Notes: generated by a model not told the origin, from the letters alone. Counted from the first letter of the stretch, positions 1-10,986 are shown. The stretch is 64,000 nt of DNA from Polymorphobacter multimanifer (GCF_014205635.1 NZ_JACIIV010000001.1:62001-126000); one strand, 5' to 3'. Numbers and translations are program-made.

Positions 1-65
1 TCGGGCCGGTCGGCAGCATGGAGGGGCGTTGCGGCCAGAAGGCCGGCGATGACGAGCGCGCGCAT
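1..65 (-). CDS. Start of a secreted protein, cut by the window edge
   Basis: Only the first 21 codons lie in the window. They read MRALVIAGLLAATPLHA followed by ADRP, a typical short Sec signal peptide: one Arg, a hydrophobic stretch, and an Ala-X-Ala type cleavage site (LHA). The gene starts 11 bases beyond the stop of the isovaleryl-CoA dehydrogenase gene on the same strand, so the two may be cotranscribed. The mature protein lies outside the window and its function cannot be judged. Confidence 0.55.
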   Translation of the reverse strand, partial: MRALVIAGLLAATPLHAADRP

Positions 66-76
66 GGGCAACCTTT

Positions 77-1243
77 TCAATTGGTTTCGTCGAAAAGCTC
101 ACGGCCGACGAGAAAGCGGCGGATCTCCGAGGTGCCGGCACCGATCTCGTAGAGCTTGGCATCGCGGAGCAGCCGGCCGGTGGGATAGTCGTTGATATAG
201 CCGTTGCCGCCGAGGCACTGGATGGCTTCGAGCGCCATCCAGGTCGCCTTTTCGGCGGCGTAAAGGATGCAGCCTGCGGCATCCTTGCGGGTGGTTTCGC
301 CGCGGTCGCACGCTTCGGCCACGGCGTAGGTGTAGGCGCGCGCGGTGGATTGGGCGACATACATGTCGGCGAGCTTGCCCTGCATAAGCTGGAAGGTGCC
401 GATGGCCTGGCCGAACTGCTGGCGATCATGGACATAGGGAAGCACGACATCGAGGCAGGCGGCCATGATGCCGAGCGGGCCGCCAGCGAGGACGACACGC
501 TCGTAATCGAGTCCGGACATCAGCACCTTGACGCCATTGCCGAGGCCGCCGAGCACATTCTCGGCCGGAACTTCGCAATCTTCGAAGACCAGCTCGCAGG
601 TTTCCGAGCCGCGCATGCCGAGCTTGTCGAGCTTTTGCGCGGTGCTGAAGCCCTTCATGCCGCGCTCGACGAGGAAAGCGGTGATGCCACGCGAGCCGGC
701 GGCCGGATCGGTCTTGCCATAGACGACCAGCGTGTTCGCGGCCGGGCCATTGGTGATCCAGAACTTGCTGCCGTTGAGCAAGTAAGCGTCGTTACCCTTT
801 GCTTCGGCACGCAATTTCATCGAGACGACATCCGAGCCCGAGCCCGGCTCGGACATGGCGAGACTGCCCACATGCTCGCCACTGATGAGCTTGGGAAGGT
901 AGCGCGCCTTCTGGTCGGCGGTGCCCCAACGCGCGATCTGGTTGATGCAGAGGTTGGAGTGGGCGCCCCAGGAGAGGCCGACCGAGGCCGAGGCGCGGCT
1001 GATCTCCTCGATGGCAATAACATGTGCCAGATAGCCGAGCCCGGCGCCGCCATCAGCCTCCGGCACGGTGATGCCGTGCAGGCCAAGATCACCGATCTTC
1101 TTCCAGAGATCGACGGGAAAGCTGTTGCTGGCGTCGATCTCGCCGGCGCGTGGCGCGATTTCGGCTGCTGCAAAGGCGCGGACGCTCTCACGGAGCATGT
1201 CGAGGGTTTCGCCATGGGCGAAGCGGAGGGGGGAGAAGTTCAT
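77..1243 (-). CDS. ivd: Isovaleryl-CoA dehydrogenase
   Basis: This flavoprotein oxidises isovaleryl-CoA to 3-methylcrotonyl-CoA, the first committed step of leucine degradation after the keto-acid dehydrogenase, passing electrons to ETF. It has 388 residues, the usual family length. The acyl-CoA dehydrogenase N-terminal, middle (MSEPGSGSD near 130-138) and C-terminal domains follow in order. The catalytic glutamate sits at E248 in [14 protein letters not shown], the position specific to isovaleryl-CoA dehydrogenases, rather than near the C-terminus as in medium-chain enzymes. The C-terminal [10 protein letters not shown] and [18 protein letters not shown] are strongly conserved. The reading frame stays open far upstream, but MNFSPL matches family starts. 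The other leucine genes lie downstream on the same strand order beyond an XRE regulator pair. Confidence 0.96.
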   Translation of the reverse strand: MNFSPLRFAHGETLDMLRESVRAFAAAEIAPRAGEIDASNSFPVDLWKKIGDLGLHGITVPEADGGAGLGYLAHVIAIEEISRASASVGLSWGAHSNLCINQIARWGTADQKARYLPKLISGEHVGSLAMSEPGSGSDVVSMKLRAEAKGNDAYLLNGSKFWITNGPAANTLVVYGKTDPAAGSRGITAFLVERGMKGFSTAQKLDKLGMRGSETCELVFEDCEVPAENVLGGLGNGVKVLMSGLDYERVVLAGGPLGIMAACLDVVLPYVHDRQQFGQAIGTFQLMQGKLADMYVAQSTARAYTYAVAEACDRGETTRKDAAGCILYAAEKATWMALEAIQCLGGNGYINDYPTGRLLRDAKLYEIGAGTSEIRRFLVGRELFDETN

Positions 1244-1290
1244 GCGCTCGTGATAGCGACGGCTTTTGTCGGAGGAAAGCTCTTGCGTAT

Positions 1291-1304
1291 AAGCAACGTT
1301 GCTT
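1291..1304. promoter_or_regulatory. Palindrome between ivd and the XRE gene
   Basis: AAGCAACGTTGCTT is a perfect 14-bp palindrome, 18 bases before the XRE regulator start and 48 bases before the divergent ivd start. A second weaker dyad (GTTG, 8 bases, CAAC) overlaps it to the right. The position suits an operator bound by the adjacent XRE protein, controlling itself and possibly ivd. This is inference. Confidence 0.5.
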
Positions 1305-1321
1305 TTAAACAACGAATCGCG

Positions 1322-1573
1322 ATGAGTGAGAACATTTCCGATCATCTTCACAACAGGTTGTCGCTGTTTCGAGCCGAACGCGGATTGTCGCGGCGCGAAC
1401 TTGCCGAGCTTGTCAGCGTCAATCCGCAGACGATCGGGTTTCTCGAGCGTGGGCAATATGGGCCGAGCCTCGAGCTGGCGTTCAAATTGGCCGCGGTGTT
1501 CGAGGTGCCGGTGGAAATGCTGTTTTCGTTGAAGCCCTTCGCGCCGCTGGCTGAGCAGCTTGGTGGGACCTAA
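1322..1573 (+). CDS. XRE-family transcriptional regulator
   Basis: A compact 83-residue Cro/CI-type DNA-binding protein. Residues about 10-65 form the helix-turn-helix domain: [32 protein letters not shown], then [22 protein letters not shown]. The recognition helix is around [12 protein letters not shown]. No sensor domain is present. A gene for a four-helix membrane protein follows after 14 bases, an arrangement in which the membrane protein may modulate the regulator. The gene is divergent from ivd, with a perfect palindrome between them. Autoregulation is likely but inferred; control of leucine catabolism is possible only because of position. Confidence 0.9.
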   Translation: MSENISDHLHNRLSLFRAERGLSRRELAELVSVNPQTIGFLERGQYGPSLELAFKLAAVFEVPVEMLFSLKPFAPLAEQLGGT

Positions 1574-1587
1574 CCGGGAGACAAGGC

Positions 1588-2049
1588 ATGACACAGACGG
1601 GAACGATCAGCATGTCGGCGCGGACAGCGCGGCGGCTTTCCGTCCTGGTGCTGGGGGCGCTGACCGCCAGCTATCTGATCGATTTGACCAATCCCGCGCT
1701 GCCGAGGGCGATCGACATCACGCTGGGGATCGTCAAGATCATGTCGCTGCTCGGGGCGATCCTGCTGTTTCTGGGCAGCCATGGCCAACAGGCGCAGGCG
1801 AGCGATGCCATGCTCGATGAACGGCAACGCGCCGAGCGCGACCGCGCATTCGTGCTGACCCACCAGATCATGGTCGGCGTGCTGCTGGCGTCGATGGTCT
1901 ACCTGGAGATCGGCGGCAAGATCGGGATGTGGCTGCCGGAGGTGCCCGATATCGTGGAGATCCTCACGGTGTTCGTGCTGGTGTCGATGGCGCTGCCCGG
2001 CATGATCCTGGCGTTCCGCGACCGGTCCGAAGAGCTTGGCAGCGACTGA
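1588..2049 (+). CDS. Four-helix membrane protein paired with the XRE regulator
   Basis: 153 residues with four predicted membrane segments at about 15-33, 46-64, 87-108 and 122-144. A charged loop ([12 protein letters not shown], about 76-87) lies between helices 2 and 3. I do not recognise a named family. A good ribosome-binding site (GGGAGACAAGGC) precedes the ATG, 14 bases after the regulator stop, so the two genes form an operon. Small integral membrane proteins paired with short XRE regulators are common, and the second module at 45.0-46.6 kb in this window has the same logic. Function unknown. The gene ends 2 bases from the convergent mccA stop. Confidence 0.8.
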   Translation: MTQTGTISMSARTARRLSVLVLGALTASYLIDLTNPALPRAIDITLGIVKIMSLLGAILLFLGSHGQQAQASDAMLDERQRAERDRAFVLTHQIMVGVLLASMVYLEIGGKIGMWLPEVPDIVEILTVFVLVSMALPGMILAFRDRSEELGSD

Positions 2050-2051
2050 GA

Positions 2052-4000
<1,949 letters not shown>

Positions 4001-4004
<4 letters not shown>

Positions 4005-4453
4005 TTCGGGCAACCGTTCGGCTCGGCGGTCCAGGTGAGGCTGGTGAGCTTCCAGGCGCCGTCGACCTTGGCGAGGCCGAAGCTGTCGATGCCGCAATGG
4101 AGGCGCTTGCCGCCGACATCGATCGTGTAGGGGGACCAGACATGCGCGAGATCGCGCTGGATCAGCACGGTAGGGTTCTGGATGCGCTCGTCGACAGGGG
4201 GCCGGCCGGGGGTGCGGAAGGATTCCGCCATCTGCGCGCGGCTCATGGTGCGGGTGCGCAGGCTGTCGTCGGCCTTGTTGTAGTTCTGCGCGACGCTGAT
4301 CGCTTCCGGGACCATGACCTGCTCGATGAGGGCGGCGTCACCTGTGTTGACGGCGCGCAGGGCGGCTTCGACCACGGCGAGGACATCGTCGCGCTGGGCC
4401 GCGGCGGCCGGGGTGGCGAGGAGGAGGAGGGCGGCGGCGAGCGGCTTGAGCAT
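4001..4453 (-). CDS. Secreted NTF2/SnoaL-like protein inside the leucine operon
   Basis: 150 residues. A clear signal peptide (MLKPLAAALLLLATPAAAAQ) precedes a single compact domain resembling NTF2/SnoaL-like folds: an N-terminal helical part (VLAVVEAALRAVNTGDAALIEQVM), then strands ending in GKRLHCGIDSFGLAKVDGAWKLTSLTWT, the usual C-terminal hairpin of such domains. It lies between liuC and mccA, and its stop overlaps the mccA start (ATGA). The export signal is odd, since the surrounding enzymes are cytoplasmic. No catalytic residues can be assigned, and the role in leucine use is unknown. Confidence 0.85.
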
Positions 4454-4478
4454 GGGCAGGGGCCTTTGGTGGGGGCTG

Positions 4479-5267
4479 TCAGTCGAGGCGGTTCCAGTCC
4501 GGCGCACGCTTCTCGAGGAAGGCGCGCAGGCCTTCGCGGCCTTCGGGACTGGTGCGGCGGGCAGCAATGCGGGTGGCGGTTTCGGTGCGGAGGGTGTCGG
4601 TGATCCGCTCGCCGCTGATGGTGGCGACGAGCGCCTTCGCATCGGCGACAGCGCCGGGAGCAGCGGCCTGCAAGTGGCTGAGCCAGACGGTTATTTGTGC
4701 CTGGGCAGCGTCGCGGTCGATCGCGGTTTCGTGGGAGAGGCCGATGCGCTGCGCCATTTCGGGGCCGAAGGGCTCGGCGGTGAGGAAGAGGCGGCGGGCG
4801 TGGGAGGCGCCGATCTTGGCGATGACGAAGGGAGAGATGGTGGCGGGGGTGAGGCCAAGGCGGACTTCGGAGAGGCGGAAGGTCGTGCCTTCCTCGGCGA
4901 CGACCATGTCCGCGCACGCCACCAGCCCGACCCCGCCGCCGGAAACGGCGCCGTGAACGCGGGCGATGACCGGCTTGGGGCAGGCGTTGATGGTTGCCAG
5001 CATGTCTGAGAGCTTAAGCGCATCCTGCTGATTTTGCTCAGGCGTGAAGTCGGCGGCGCGGCGCATCCAGTTGACATCGGCGCCGGCGCAGAAGGATTTG
5101 CCTTCGCCGCTGAGGACAATGGCGCGCACCGCGGGGTCGGTGCCGAGGGTGCGGAAGGTGTCTTCAAGGGTGGCGATCAGCGCTTCGTCGAAGGCGTTGT
5201 GGCGCTCGGGTCGGGCGAGGGTGACGTGCGCAATGCCGGCAGCGTCTATATGCGTGGTCAAGCCCAT
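4479..5267 (-). CDS. liuC: Methylglutaconyl-CoA hydratase (enoyl-CoA hydratase family)
   Basis: A crotonase-fold enzyme of 262 residues. The oxyanion-hole segments are SFCAGADVNWM (about 58-68) and VHGAVSGGGVGLVACAD (about 104-120). A glutamate at E134 in RLSEVRLGLTPATIS is typical of methylglutaconyl-CoA hydratases. Its place between the MCC carboxyltransferase and biotin subunits makes hydration of 3-methylglutaconyl-CoA to HMG-CoA the likely reaction; sequence alone would only say enoyl-CoA hydratase/isomerase. The stop of mccB lies 4 bases upstream of this start. The frame stays open upstream, but the MGLTTHID start fits the family length. Confidence 0.9.
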   Translation of the reverse strand: MGLTTHIDAAGIAHVTLARPERHNAFDEALIATLEDTFRTLGTDPAVRAIVLSGEGKSFCAGADVNWMRRAADFTPEQNQQDALKLSDMLATINACPKPVIARVHGAVSGGGVGLVACADMVVAEEGTTFRLSEVRLGLTPATISPFVIAKIGASHARRLFLTAEPFGPEMAQRIGLSHETAIDRDAAQAQITVWLSHLQAAAPGAVADAKALVATISGERITDTLRTETATRIAARRTSPEGREGLRAFLEKRAPDWNRLD

Positions 5268-5271
5268 GGAA

Positions 5272-6846
<1,575 letters not shown>

Positions 6847-6877
6847 GGCGTTGCTATGGCGCTTTGCGGGGCGTTGC

Positions 6878-7228
6878 TCAAGCGGTGGGTGAGGTGGATT
6901 CGCCGTCTTTCGCTTTTGGGGGAAGCCAGGCGTCTCCCCATATGCGCAGCGCTGCCATGGTGGGGGCGAGGGCCTCGCCAGCCTGGGTGAGGCGGTAGGT
7001 GGCGCGGGGAGCTTGCGGCGGCAGGCGCTCCATCAGCCCGGCTTCGACGAGCCAGCCGAGGCGCGAGGTGAGGGCGGCGCGGGAGATGCCGAGACGATCC
7101 ACAAAGCCCTCGAAGCGATCGACGCCGAGAAAGGCCTCGCGAAGGATGAGCAGCACCCAGCGATCTCCCAGCAGCCGTGAGGCGCGGCCGATGGGGCAGG
7201 GGGAGCGCGAGGGGACATAGGCCTTCAT
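6878..7228 (-). CDS. HxlR-family transcriptional regulator
   Basis: 116 residues with a winged helix of the HxlR type. The N-terminal [32 protein letters not shown] carries the family cysteine (C11), a frequent site of redox or electrophile sensing. [25 protein letters not shown] is the recognition helix and wing, followed by [10 protein letters not shown]. It is divergent from the thioesterase gene, with a short dyad in the 76-base gap, and lies 31 bases upstream of mccB on the same strand. It may control the thioesterase, itself, and possibly the leucine operon; the target assignment is inferred from position. Confidence 0.92.
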   Translation of the reverse strand: MKAYVPSRSPCPIGRASRLLGDRWVLLILREAFLGVDRFEGFVDRLGISRAALTSRLGWLVEAGLMERLPPQAPRATYRLTQAGEALAPTMAALRIWGDAWLPPKAKDGESTSPTA

Positions 7229-7272
7229 TGGCTGAAGATACGCGCTTGGCAGGGCGTTGCGAAGAGGCCATA

Positions 7273-7289
7273 AGTCTGTATTCCAGACT
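7273..7289. promoter_or_regulatory. Candidate HxlR operator
   Basis: AGTCTG, 5 bases, CAGACT: a perfect 6-bp inverted repeat with an AT-rich centre, in the short gap between the divergent HxlR and thioesterase starts. HxlR proteins bind as dimers to short dyads, so this is the natural operator candidate. It lies 15 bases before the thioesterase ATG. Confidence 0.45.
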
Positions 7290-7304
7290 GAATGGAGGCG
7301 AGTG

Positions 7305-7733
7305 ATGGCGGTGTTTGCGACTGAGGCCGAGGCGTTGGGCTATATGAAGACCGTGGCGGTGGCGAAATCTGGGTTTTCGAGCTGGGCCGGGGTGGAGCCG
7401 CTCAAGGTGTGGGAGGGCGAGGCGGAGCTGGTTGTGACGGTGCGGCCGGAGATGACGCAGCACCATGGCTATGCGCATGGTGCGATCGTGGGGCTGATGG
7501 CGGACAATGCCTGCGCCTGGGCAGCGGCGAGCCTGGCGGGGGATGTCGTGACGGGGAGCTACACGATCCATTTCGTGGCGCCGGCGAAGGGCACGAGGCT
7601 TCGCGCGCGGGGGCTGGTGGTGAAGCCCGGCCGGCGGCAGGTGGTGGTGCGCGCCGAGGTCTGGAGCGAGGCGGAGGGGGTGAAGCCGGTGCTGTGCGCG
7701 GTGGCGACGGCGGCCATCGTGCCGGTGGGGTAG
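7305..7733 (+). CDS. PaaI-type hotdog thioesterase
   Basis: 142 residues of one hotdog domain. The signature is QHHGYAHGAIVGLMADNACAWAA (about residues 50-72), with the HG..H/D arrangement and the long central helix, then a strand series ending in TIHFVAPAKGTRLRARGLVVKPGRRQVVVRAEVW. Proteins of this type hydrolyse acyl- or aroyl-CoA thioesters. The start ATG is preceded by GGAGG at a good distance. The adjacent CoA-ester catabolic operon suggests a role in releasing CoA from blocked intermediates, but the substrate cannot be read from sequence. Confidence 0.88.
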   Translation: MAVFATEAEALGYMKTVAVAKSGFSSWAGVEPLKVWEGEAELVVTVRPEMTQHHGYAHGAIVGLMADNACAWAAASLAGDVVTGSYTIHFVAPAKGTRLRARGLVVKPGRRQVVVRAEVWSEAEGVKPVLCAVATAAIVPVG

Positions 7734-7776
7734 TTGCGTTTGGCGCGGTGCTGGGCTATGCGCCCGCCTTCGCTCA

Positions 7777-7794
7777 GGCCGGTTGGTACCGGCC
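7777..7794 (+). promoter_or_regulatory. Stem-loop in the rpmE leader
   Basis: GGCCGGT, TGGT loop, ACCGGCC: a perfect 7-bp stem, 23 bases before the rpmE ATG. It could be a terminator remnant of the upstream thioesterase gene (no T tract follows) or a structure used for L31 autoregulation, which is known for rpmE leaders in other phyla. No specific motif class is recognised. Confidence 0.35.
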
Positions 7795-7817
7795 GCATAT
7801 GAGAAGGCAGATTTGCA

Positions 7818-8054
7818 ATGAAGTCCGGCATTCACCCGACCACTCACATGATCACCGTCCGCATGACCGACGGCCATGAGTATCAGACGCGCACGACCTG
7901 GGGGAAGGAAGGCGATCTGATGACGCTGGAGATCGACCCCACCTCGCATCCGGCCTGGGTTGGCGGTGCGGGCAAGATGCTCGATGCCGGTGGCCAGGTG
8001 GCGCGCTTCAACAAGCGCTTCTCGGGCTTTGGTCTGGCTGCGAATAACAAGTGA
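7818..8054 (+). CDS. rpmE: 50S ribosomal protein bL31
   Basis: 78 residues, the alphaproteobacterial form of bL31: [31 protein letters not shown]-type N-terminus, then [33 protein letters not shown]. It lacks the CxxC/C zinc-binding cysteines of the C+ form, so it is the zinc-independent type in sequence. The protein sits at the central protuberance and contacts the 5S rRNA region and both subunits. AGAAGG upstream serves as the ribosome-binding site. The stop codon is built into the foot of a large hairpin. Confidence 0.96.
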   Translation: MKSGIHPTTHMITVRMTDGHEYQTRTTWGKEGDLMTLEIDPTSHPAWVGGAGKMLDAGGQVARFNKRFSGFGLAANNK

Positions 8055-8090
8055 GCCGGCGCGCGTTTAGCGCAAGCTAAACGCCGGCTC
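8053..8090 (+). terminator. Hairpin overlapping the rpmE stop
   Basis: GAGCCGG (8053-8059) pairs with CCGGCTC (8084-8090), and CGTTTAGC (8064-8071) with GCTAAACG (8076-8083) around a GCAA loop; four bases bulge on the left arm. There is no T tract. It may end the rpmE mRNA or protect its 3' end. The sequence is closely related to the hairpin at 9792-9840. Confidence 0.5.
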
Positions 8091-8113
8091 GGCGCACGAT
8101 CGGCCAGCGGGGC

Positions 8114-8196
8114 GGCGGTCACTTAGACCGCCGATCCCGTCTGACCCCGGCCTGCGCCGGGGCAGGCGTCAGCCGCGGCTTTGCCGCGACTTTTTT
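8114..8196 (+). terminator. Cluster of three hairpins ending in a T tract
   Basis: Three consecutive stems: GGCGGTC/GACCGCC (8114-8132, loop ACTTA), CCCCGGC/GCCGGGG (8145-8162, loop CTGC) and CGCGGC/GCCGCG (8174-8188, loop TTT) followed by AC and six T. The last is a good intrinsic terminator for the plus strand. The middle stem is a GC-rich palindrome of a kind often dispersed in such genomes. The whole could be a terminator cassette or a small structured RNA. Confidence 0.6.
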
Positions 8197-8269
8197 CGTG
8201 CGCCCACCAAGGCGCCCTCCCGCCAAAAATGCACGTTGTGCCCAAAACCTTCGCTGCTAACGTTCCGCC

Positions 8270-8914
8270 GTGCAGCCCGATCCGCCCGAAGACACCGCCG
8301 CAAAGGCCCCACCGGTCGATGCCGCGCTCCTGCTGCGGGTGGCACGCTGGCTGCCGTTCGCGATGGCGGGGCAGTTGTTGATCGGCGTGCCGGCGGTGTT
8401 GATCTCGCTGGTGGTTGCCTATGGGACCTATATTCAGGCCGGCGCCACCGAGCGCATCCAGCAGGCAGCGACCTGGCCTTTCGTGGCCTTCAGCAGCAGC
8501 AACTATTCGGACACCGGCGAGCGCCGCATCGCCTTTGCCTTCACCAACAACGGCCTGGGGCCGGCGTTGCTGGGGCCGGTCGAGGTGCGATACGATCGCC
8601 GCATCGTTCGATCGCCGCAGGAGCTGCTTGCGGCGTGCTGTGGCTTTGACAACAACCGCTCGGCGCAGCTTCGCACCAGGCCGATTGCCAATGTGGCGCT
8701 GCGGCCGGGGCAGGCGGTAGAGTTTCTGAGCTTGCCCGATGTTCCGGCCAATGTGCCGATGGTCGATGAGCTCGATGCAGTTCGGCCCCGCATCCATGTC
8801 CGTGCCTGCTACTGCTCCATCTTCAGCGAGTGCTGGACGGTTGCGGGTGAGCAGGCCAAGCCCATGGCTGTTGCGGCCTGCCCGACGAACTGGCTGAGCT
8901 ATAGCGAGCGATAA
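8270..8914 (+). CDS. Uncharacterised membrane-anchored protein
   Basis: 214 residues from a GTG start. A short acidic and Pro-rich N-terminus precedes one hydrophobic segment at about 30-56 (WLPFAMAGQLLIGVPAVLISLVVAYGTYI). A soluble C-terminal part follows with an alternating strand pattern (RIAFAFTNNGLGPALLGPVEVRYDRR) and six cysteines, including CC at 122-123 and CYC near 184-186. I recognise no family. The part after the helix resembles uncharacterised proteins in which one helix is followed by an extracytoplasmic beta domain, and the clustered cysteines would fit disulfides there. It has no obvious operon partner, and the start codon is uncertain. Confidence 0.6.
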   Translation: MQPDPPEDTAAKAPPVDAALLLRVARWLPFAMAGQLLIGVPAVLISLVVAYGTYIQAGATERIQQAATWPFVAFSSSNYSDTGERRIAFAFTNNGLGPALLGPVEVRYDRRIVRSPQELLAACCGFDNNRSAQLRTRPIANVALRPGQAVEFLSLPDVPANVPMVDELDAVRPRIHVRACYCSIFSECWTVAGEQAKPMAVAACPTNWLSYSER

Positions 8915-9128
8915 TGGCGGCCGGTCTCTGATGGCCGCTGGCGCAGCAAGTCCGGCATTGGAGAGGCACGGCGAGGCTGCGGCTATTGGTCTCTATCCGG
9001 CCTGGTGGGAGGGCTCACCCCAGACCGTGGCTAGCTGATCTTCGTATTTTGAGATAGTTGCGGGCGCATCGGACCCGTTGCTGCGTCCGCATCCTCCCCG
9101 CCTTCGGGCCATTGCCAAGGAACTGCCT

Positions 9129-9719
9129 ATGAAAATCATCCACCTCACGCTCGCTTCGGTCGCTGCGCTCGCATTGGCCGCCTGCTCCGGCGAAAAGGCC
9201 GCCGAGACCACGACTGCGGATACCACGGTTGTTGTCGACGAAACCACAGCTGCTCCGGTCGATGCGGCCGCTGCCGGCAACATTGTCGTGGTGGCGCAGG
9301 GCAACCCCGATTTCTCGACGCTGGTGACCGCAGTGACGGCGGCTGAGCTGGGTGAGACGCTTTCGGGCCCTGGTCCGTTCACGGTCTTCGCGCCGACCAA
9401 TGCTGCCTTTGCCAAGCTGCCTGCCGGCACAGTGGAAAAGCTGACCACGACCGACAAGGAAACGCTGAAGGCGATCCTGACCTATCATGTCGTCCCGGGC
9501 TCGGTCGATGCGGCCACGCTGACCTCGGCCATCACGGCTGCGGGTGACGCGGGTTATGTGATCACGACGGTCAACGGTGCGACGCTGACGGCTAAGATCG
9601 TCGATGGCGGCGTGGTGCTGACCGATGCGGCCGGCAACACGTCCAAGGTCACGTCGACCGATGTGGCGGCGTCCAACGGTCTGATCCATGTGATCGATAC
9701 GGTGGTGATGCCGAAGTAA
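9129..9719 (+). CDS. Fasciclin-domain lipoprotein
   Basis: 196 residues. The N-terminus MKIIHLTLASVAALALAACS has a lipobox (LAAC), so the mature protein is lipid-anchored at Cys19. A Thr/Ala-rich linker (about 24-48) leads to one FAS1 domain: NPDFSTLVTAVTAAELGETLSGPGPFTVFAPTNAAFAKLP, then LTYHVVPGSVD and SNGLIHVIDTVVMP, the H1 and H2 conserved blocks. FAS1 domains mediate surface adhesion or matrix contacts. AAGGA lies 7-11 bases before the ATG. Two terminators in a row close the gene. Confidence 0.93.
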   Translation: MKIIHLTLASVAALALAACSGEKAAETTTADTTVVVDETTAAPVDAAAAGNIVVVAQGNPDFSTLVTAVTAAELGETLSGPGPFTVFAPTNAAFAKLPAGTVEKLTTTDKETLKAILTYHVVPGSVDAATLTSAITAAGDAGYVITTVNGATLTAKIVDGGVVLTDAAGNTSKVTSTDVAASNGLIHVIDTVVMPK

Positions 9720-9747
9720 GCTTTACGGGTCCAGTTTGGACCGGACG

Positions 9748-9788
9748 AAGGCGGGCGCCGCGGGAGCGGGGCTCGCCTTTTGTTTTTG
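9748..9788 (+). terminator. Intrinsic terminator of the fasciclin gene
   Basis: AAGGCGGGC (9748-9756) pairs with GCTCGCCTT (9771-9779, one G-U pair) and is followed by a TTTGTTTTT run. It sits 28 bases after the stop codon. Confidence 0.8.
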
Positions 9789-9791
9789 GGG

Positions 9792-9840
9792 CTGAGCCGG
9801 CACGGTTTCAGCAGCGCTGAACCCGGCTCAGATTTTTTTT
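9792..9840 (+). terminator. Second intrinsic terminator, repeat-family hairpin
   Basis: CTGAGCCGG (9792-9800) pairs with CCGGCTCAG (9823-9831). An inner stem joins GGTTTCAGC and GCTGAACCC with one mismatch, and eight T follow. It lies directly after another terminator. Both arms resemble the hairpin at 8053-8090, which suggests a dispersed element used as a terminator. Confidence 0.8.
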
Positions 9841-10301
9841 GCGTCTACACTTCTATGCTGCTTTTCGATCCTCCAAGCGCCTTAACAGTACCGAGGCCAC
9901 GGACAAGTGATCCAGGCGTCGGTCGATCGGGTCCGAGGGCGGCGACCCAGCCGGTGCTTGGTCCGCGGGAAAAGCCCGGGGCGACGGGGGGTGGTTCGGG
10001 TTTGGGGTGAGGCCGCGCAGGGGGCTTCGGGACCATGCCGGGATGACGGCAGGGGCCTGTCCACTGGCCAGGTTGCAGGGTTGCAGAGCCAGTTCACCGG
10101 GTGCAGCCGCAACCAATTTTTGCAACCCTGTGCATTCATGTTAACCTTTGATGATGCTTGGTGATTCGGCAACCAAGCTTTGAAGCACCTGCGTTAGTTT
10201 GAGCAAGTCAACGAGAACAAGATGGGGAAGTGACAACGGAGCTTCGCCAGCCGGCGCATCGCGACCGCTGCAACGGTCGTTCGTATTAGGGGGTATTGAT
10301 C
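9841..10301. other. Long intergenic region before the PEP-CTERM gene
   Basis: About 460 bases with no credible gene. It holds a repeat-like GC-rich half (9967-10090, related to 11059-11210) and, from about 10110, a less GC-rich leader with the run CAACCAATTTTTGCAACC and a purine-rich tract. A small hairpin CGACCG/CGGTCG (10262-10279) stands just before the ribosome-binding site TAGGGGG of the next gene. No clear sigma-70 promoter can be chosen by eye. Confidence 0.5.
9967..10090. repeat. Intergenic repeat, copy 1
   Basis: Shares three blocks with 11059-11210: AAGCCCGGGGCGACGG, the identical 17-mer GCAGGGGGCTTCGGGAC (10017-10033), and CTGGCCAG followed by a G-rich stretch ending GTTGCAG or GTGCAG (10064-10086). 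Block spacing is similar for the last two, so this looks like a duplicated or dispersed non-coding element rather than chance. Confidence 0.6.
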
Positions 10302-10952
10302 ATGATTGTCCGTAGTCTTGTTCCACTTGCTGCTTTCACACTGGCGTCGGCGCCCGCCGCCGCGGTTGTTTATTCCAATCCCACGCCAATCGAGATCCCG
10401 GATTTCGCTGAAGTCGAAAGCAACATCACCATCGCCGGCACCACCGGCACAATTACCGATCTTACGCTGAGTTTCTCCGGGCTGAGCCACACGTTTCCCG
10501 ACGATCTTGTCATGGGCCTGCTCAACACGGAGGCCGGCGTCGGCTTCGTCTTCTTGAGCAATGCCGGCGGCAGCACCGACATCAGCGGCGTCGACCTCAC
10601 GTTCAGCGACGCCGCGACGCAGCAACTGCCGCAATCCTTTTTTGGCCTCGGCCCGATCACCTCGGGTACCTATCTGCCGTCGAACTTCAGTGGATTCTTG
10701 TTCACTTCTTTCGACAATCTCACGTCGTTCAGCGGCTTCAACGGTCTCAGCGCCAACGGCACCTGGACGCTGCTGACTGCCGATACCTTTGCTGCCGATA
10801 TTGGCACCATCGCCGGCGGCTGGAGCCTCGACATCACCACCTCGGGCACCGATGTCATCCCGGAGCCCTCAAGCTGGGCGATGCTTATCGCTGGCTTCGG
10901 CCTCGTCGGCGCCGCATCCCGCCGTCGCCGCACCACCAGCGTCAACGCCTGA
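10302..10952 (+). CDS. PEP-CTERM sorted exoprotein with a proprotein-convertase-like P domain
   Basis: 216 residues. A signal peptide (MIVRSLVPLAAFTLASAPAAA) starts the protein. The body (about 25-180) alternates strands, with TGTITDLTLSFSGLSHTFPDDL and ANGTWTLLTADTFAADIGTIAGGWSL, resembling the P/HomoB jelly-roll domain. The C-terminus carries the PEP-CTERM sorting signal: IPEPSSWAMLIAGFGLVG, then an Arg-rich tail (RRRR). Such signals are processed by an exosortase, not encoded here, with secretion linked to exopolysaccharide. The ATG is preceded by AGGGGG. The GC content and dispersed repeats around it differ somewhat from neighbouring operons. Confidence 0.9.
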   Translation: MIVRSLVPLAAFTLASAPAAAVVYSNPTPIEIPDFAEVESNITIAGTTGTITDLTLSFSGLSHTFPDDLVMGLLNTEAGVGFVFLSNAGGSTDISGVDLTFSDAATQQLPQSFFGLGPITSGTYLPSNFSGFLFTSFDNLTSFSGFNGLSANGTWTLLTADTFAADIGTIAGGWSLDITTSGTDVIPEPSSWAMLIAGFGLVGAASRRRRTTSVNA

Positions 10953-10960
10953 TCCGTCGG

Positions 10961-10986
10961 CCCCTCCCGCCACCTTGGCGGGGGGG
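10961..10986 (+). terminator. GC hairpin after the PEP-CTERM gene
   Basis: CCCGCC pairs with GGCGGG around ACCTT, extended by C-rich and G-rich flanks, 9 bases after the stop codon. No T tract follows, so termination here would be weak or Rho-assisted. Confidence 0.45.

Noticed and set aside
8114-8162. CRISPR-like or att-site repeats after rpmE
   Set aside because: The stems differ from each other in sequence and there is no integrase or spacer structure.
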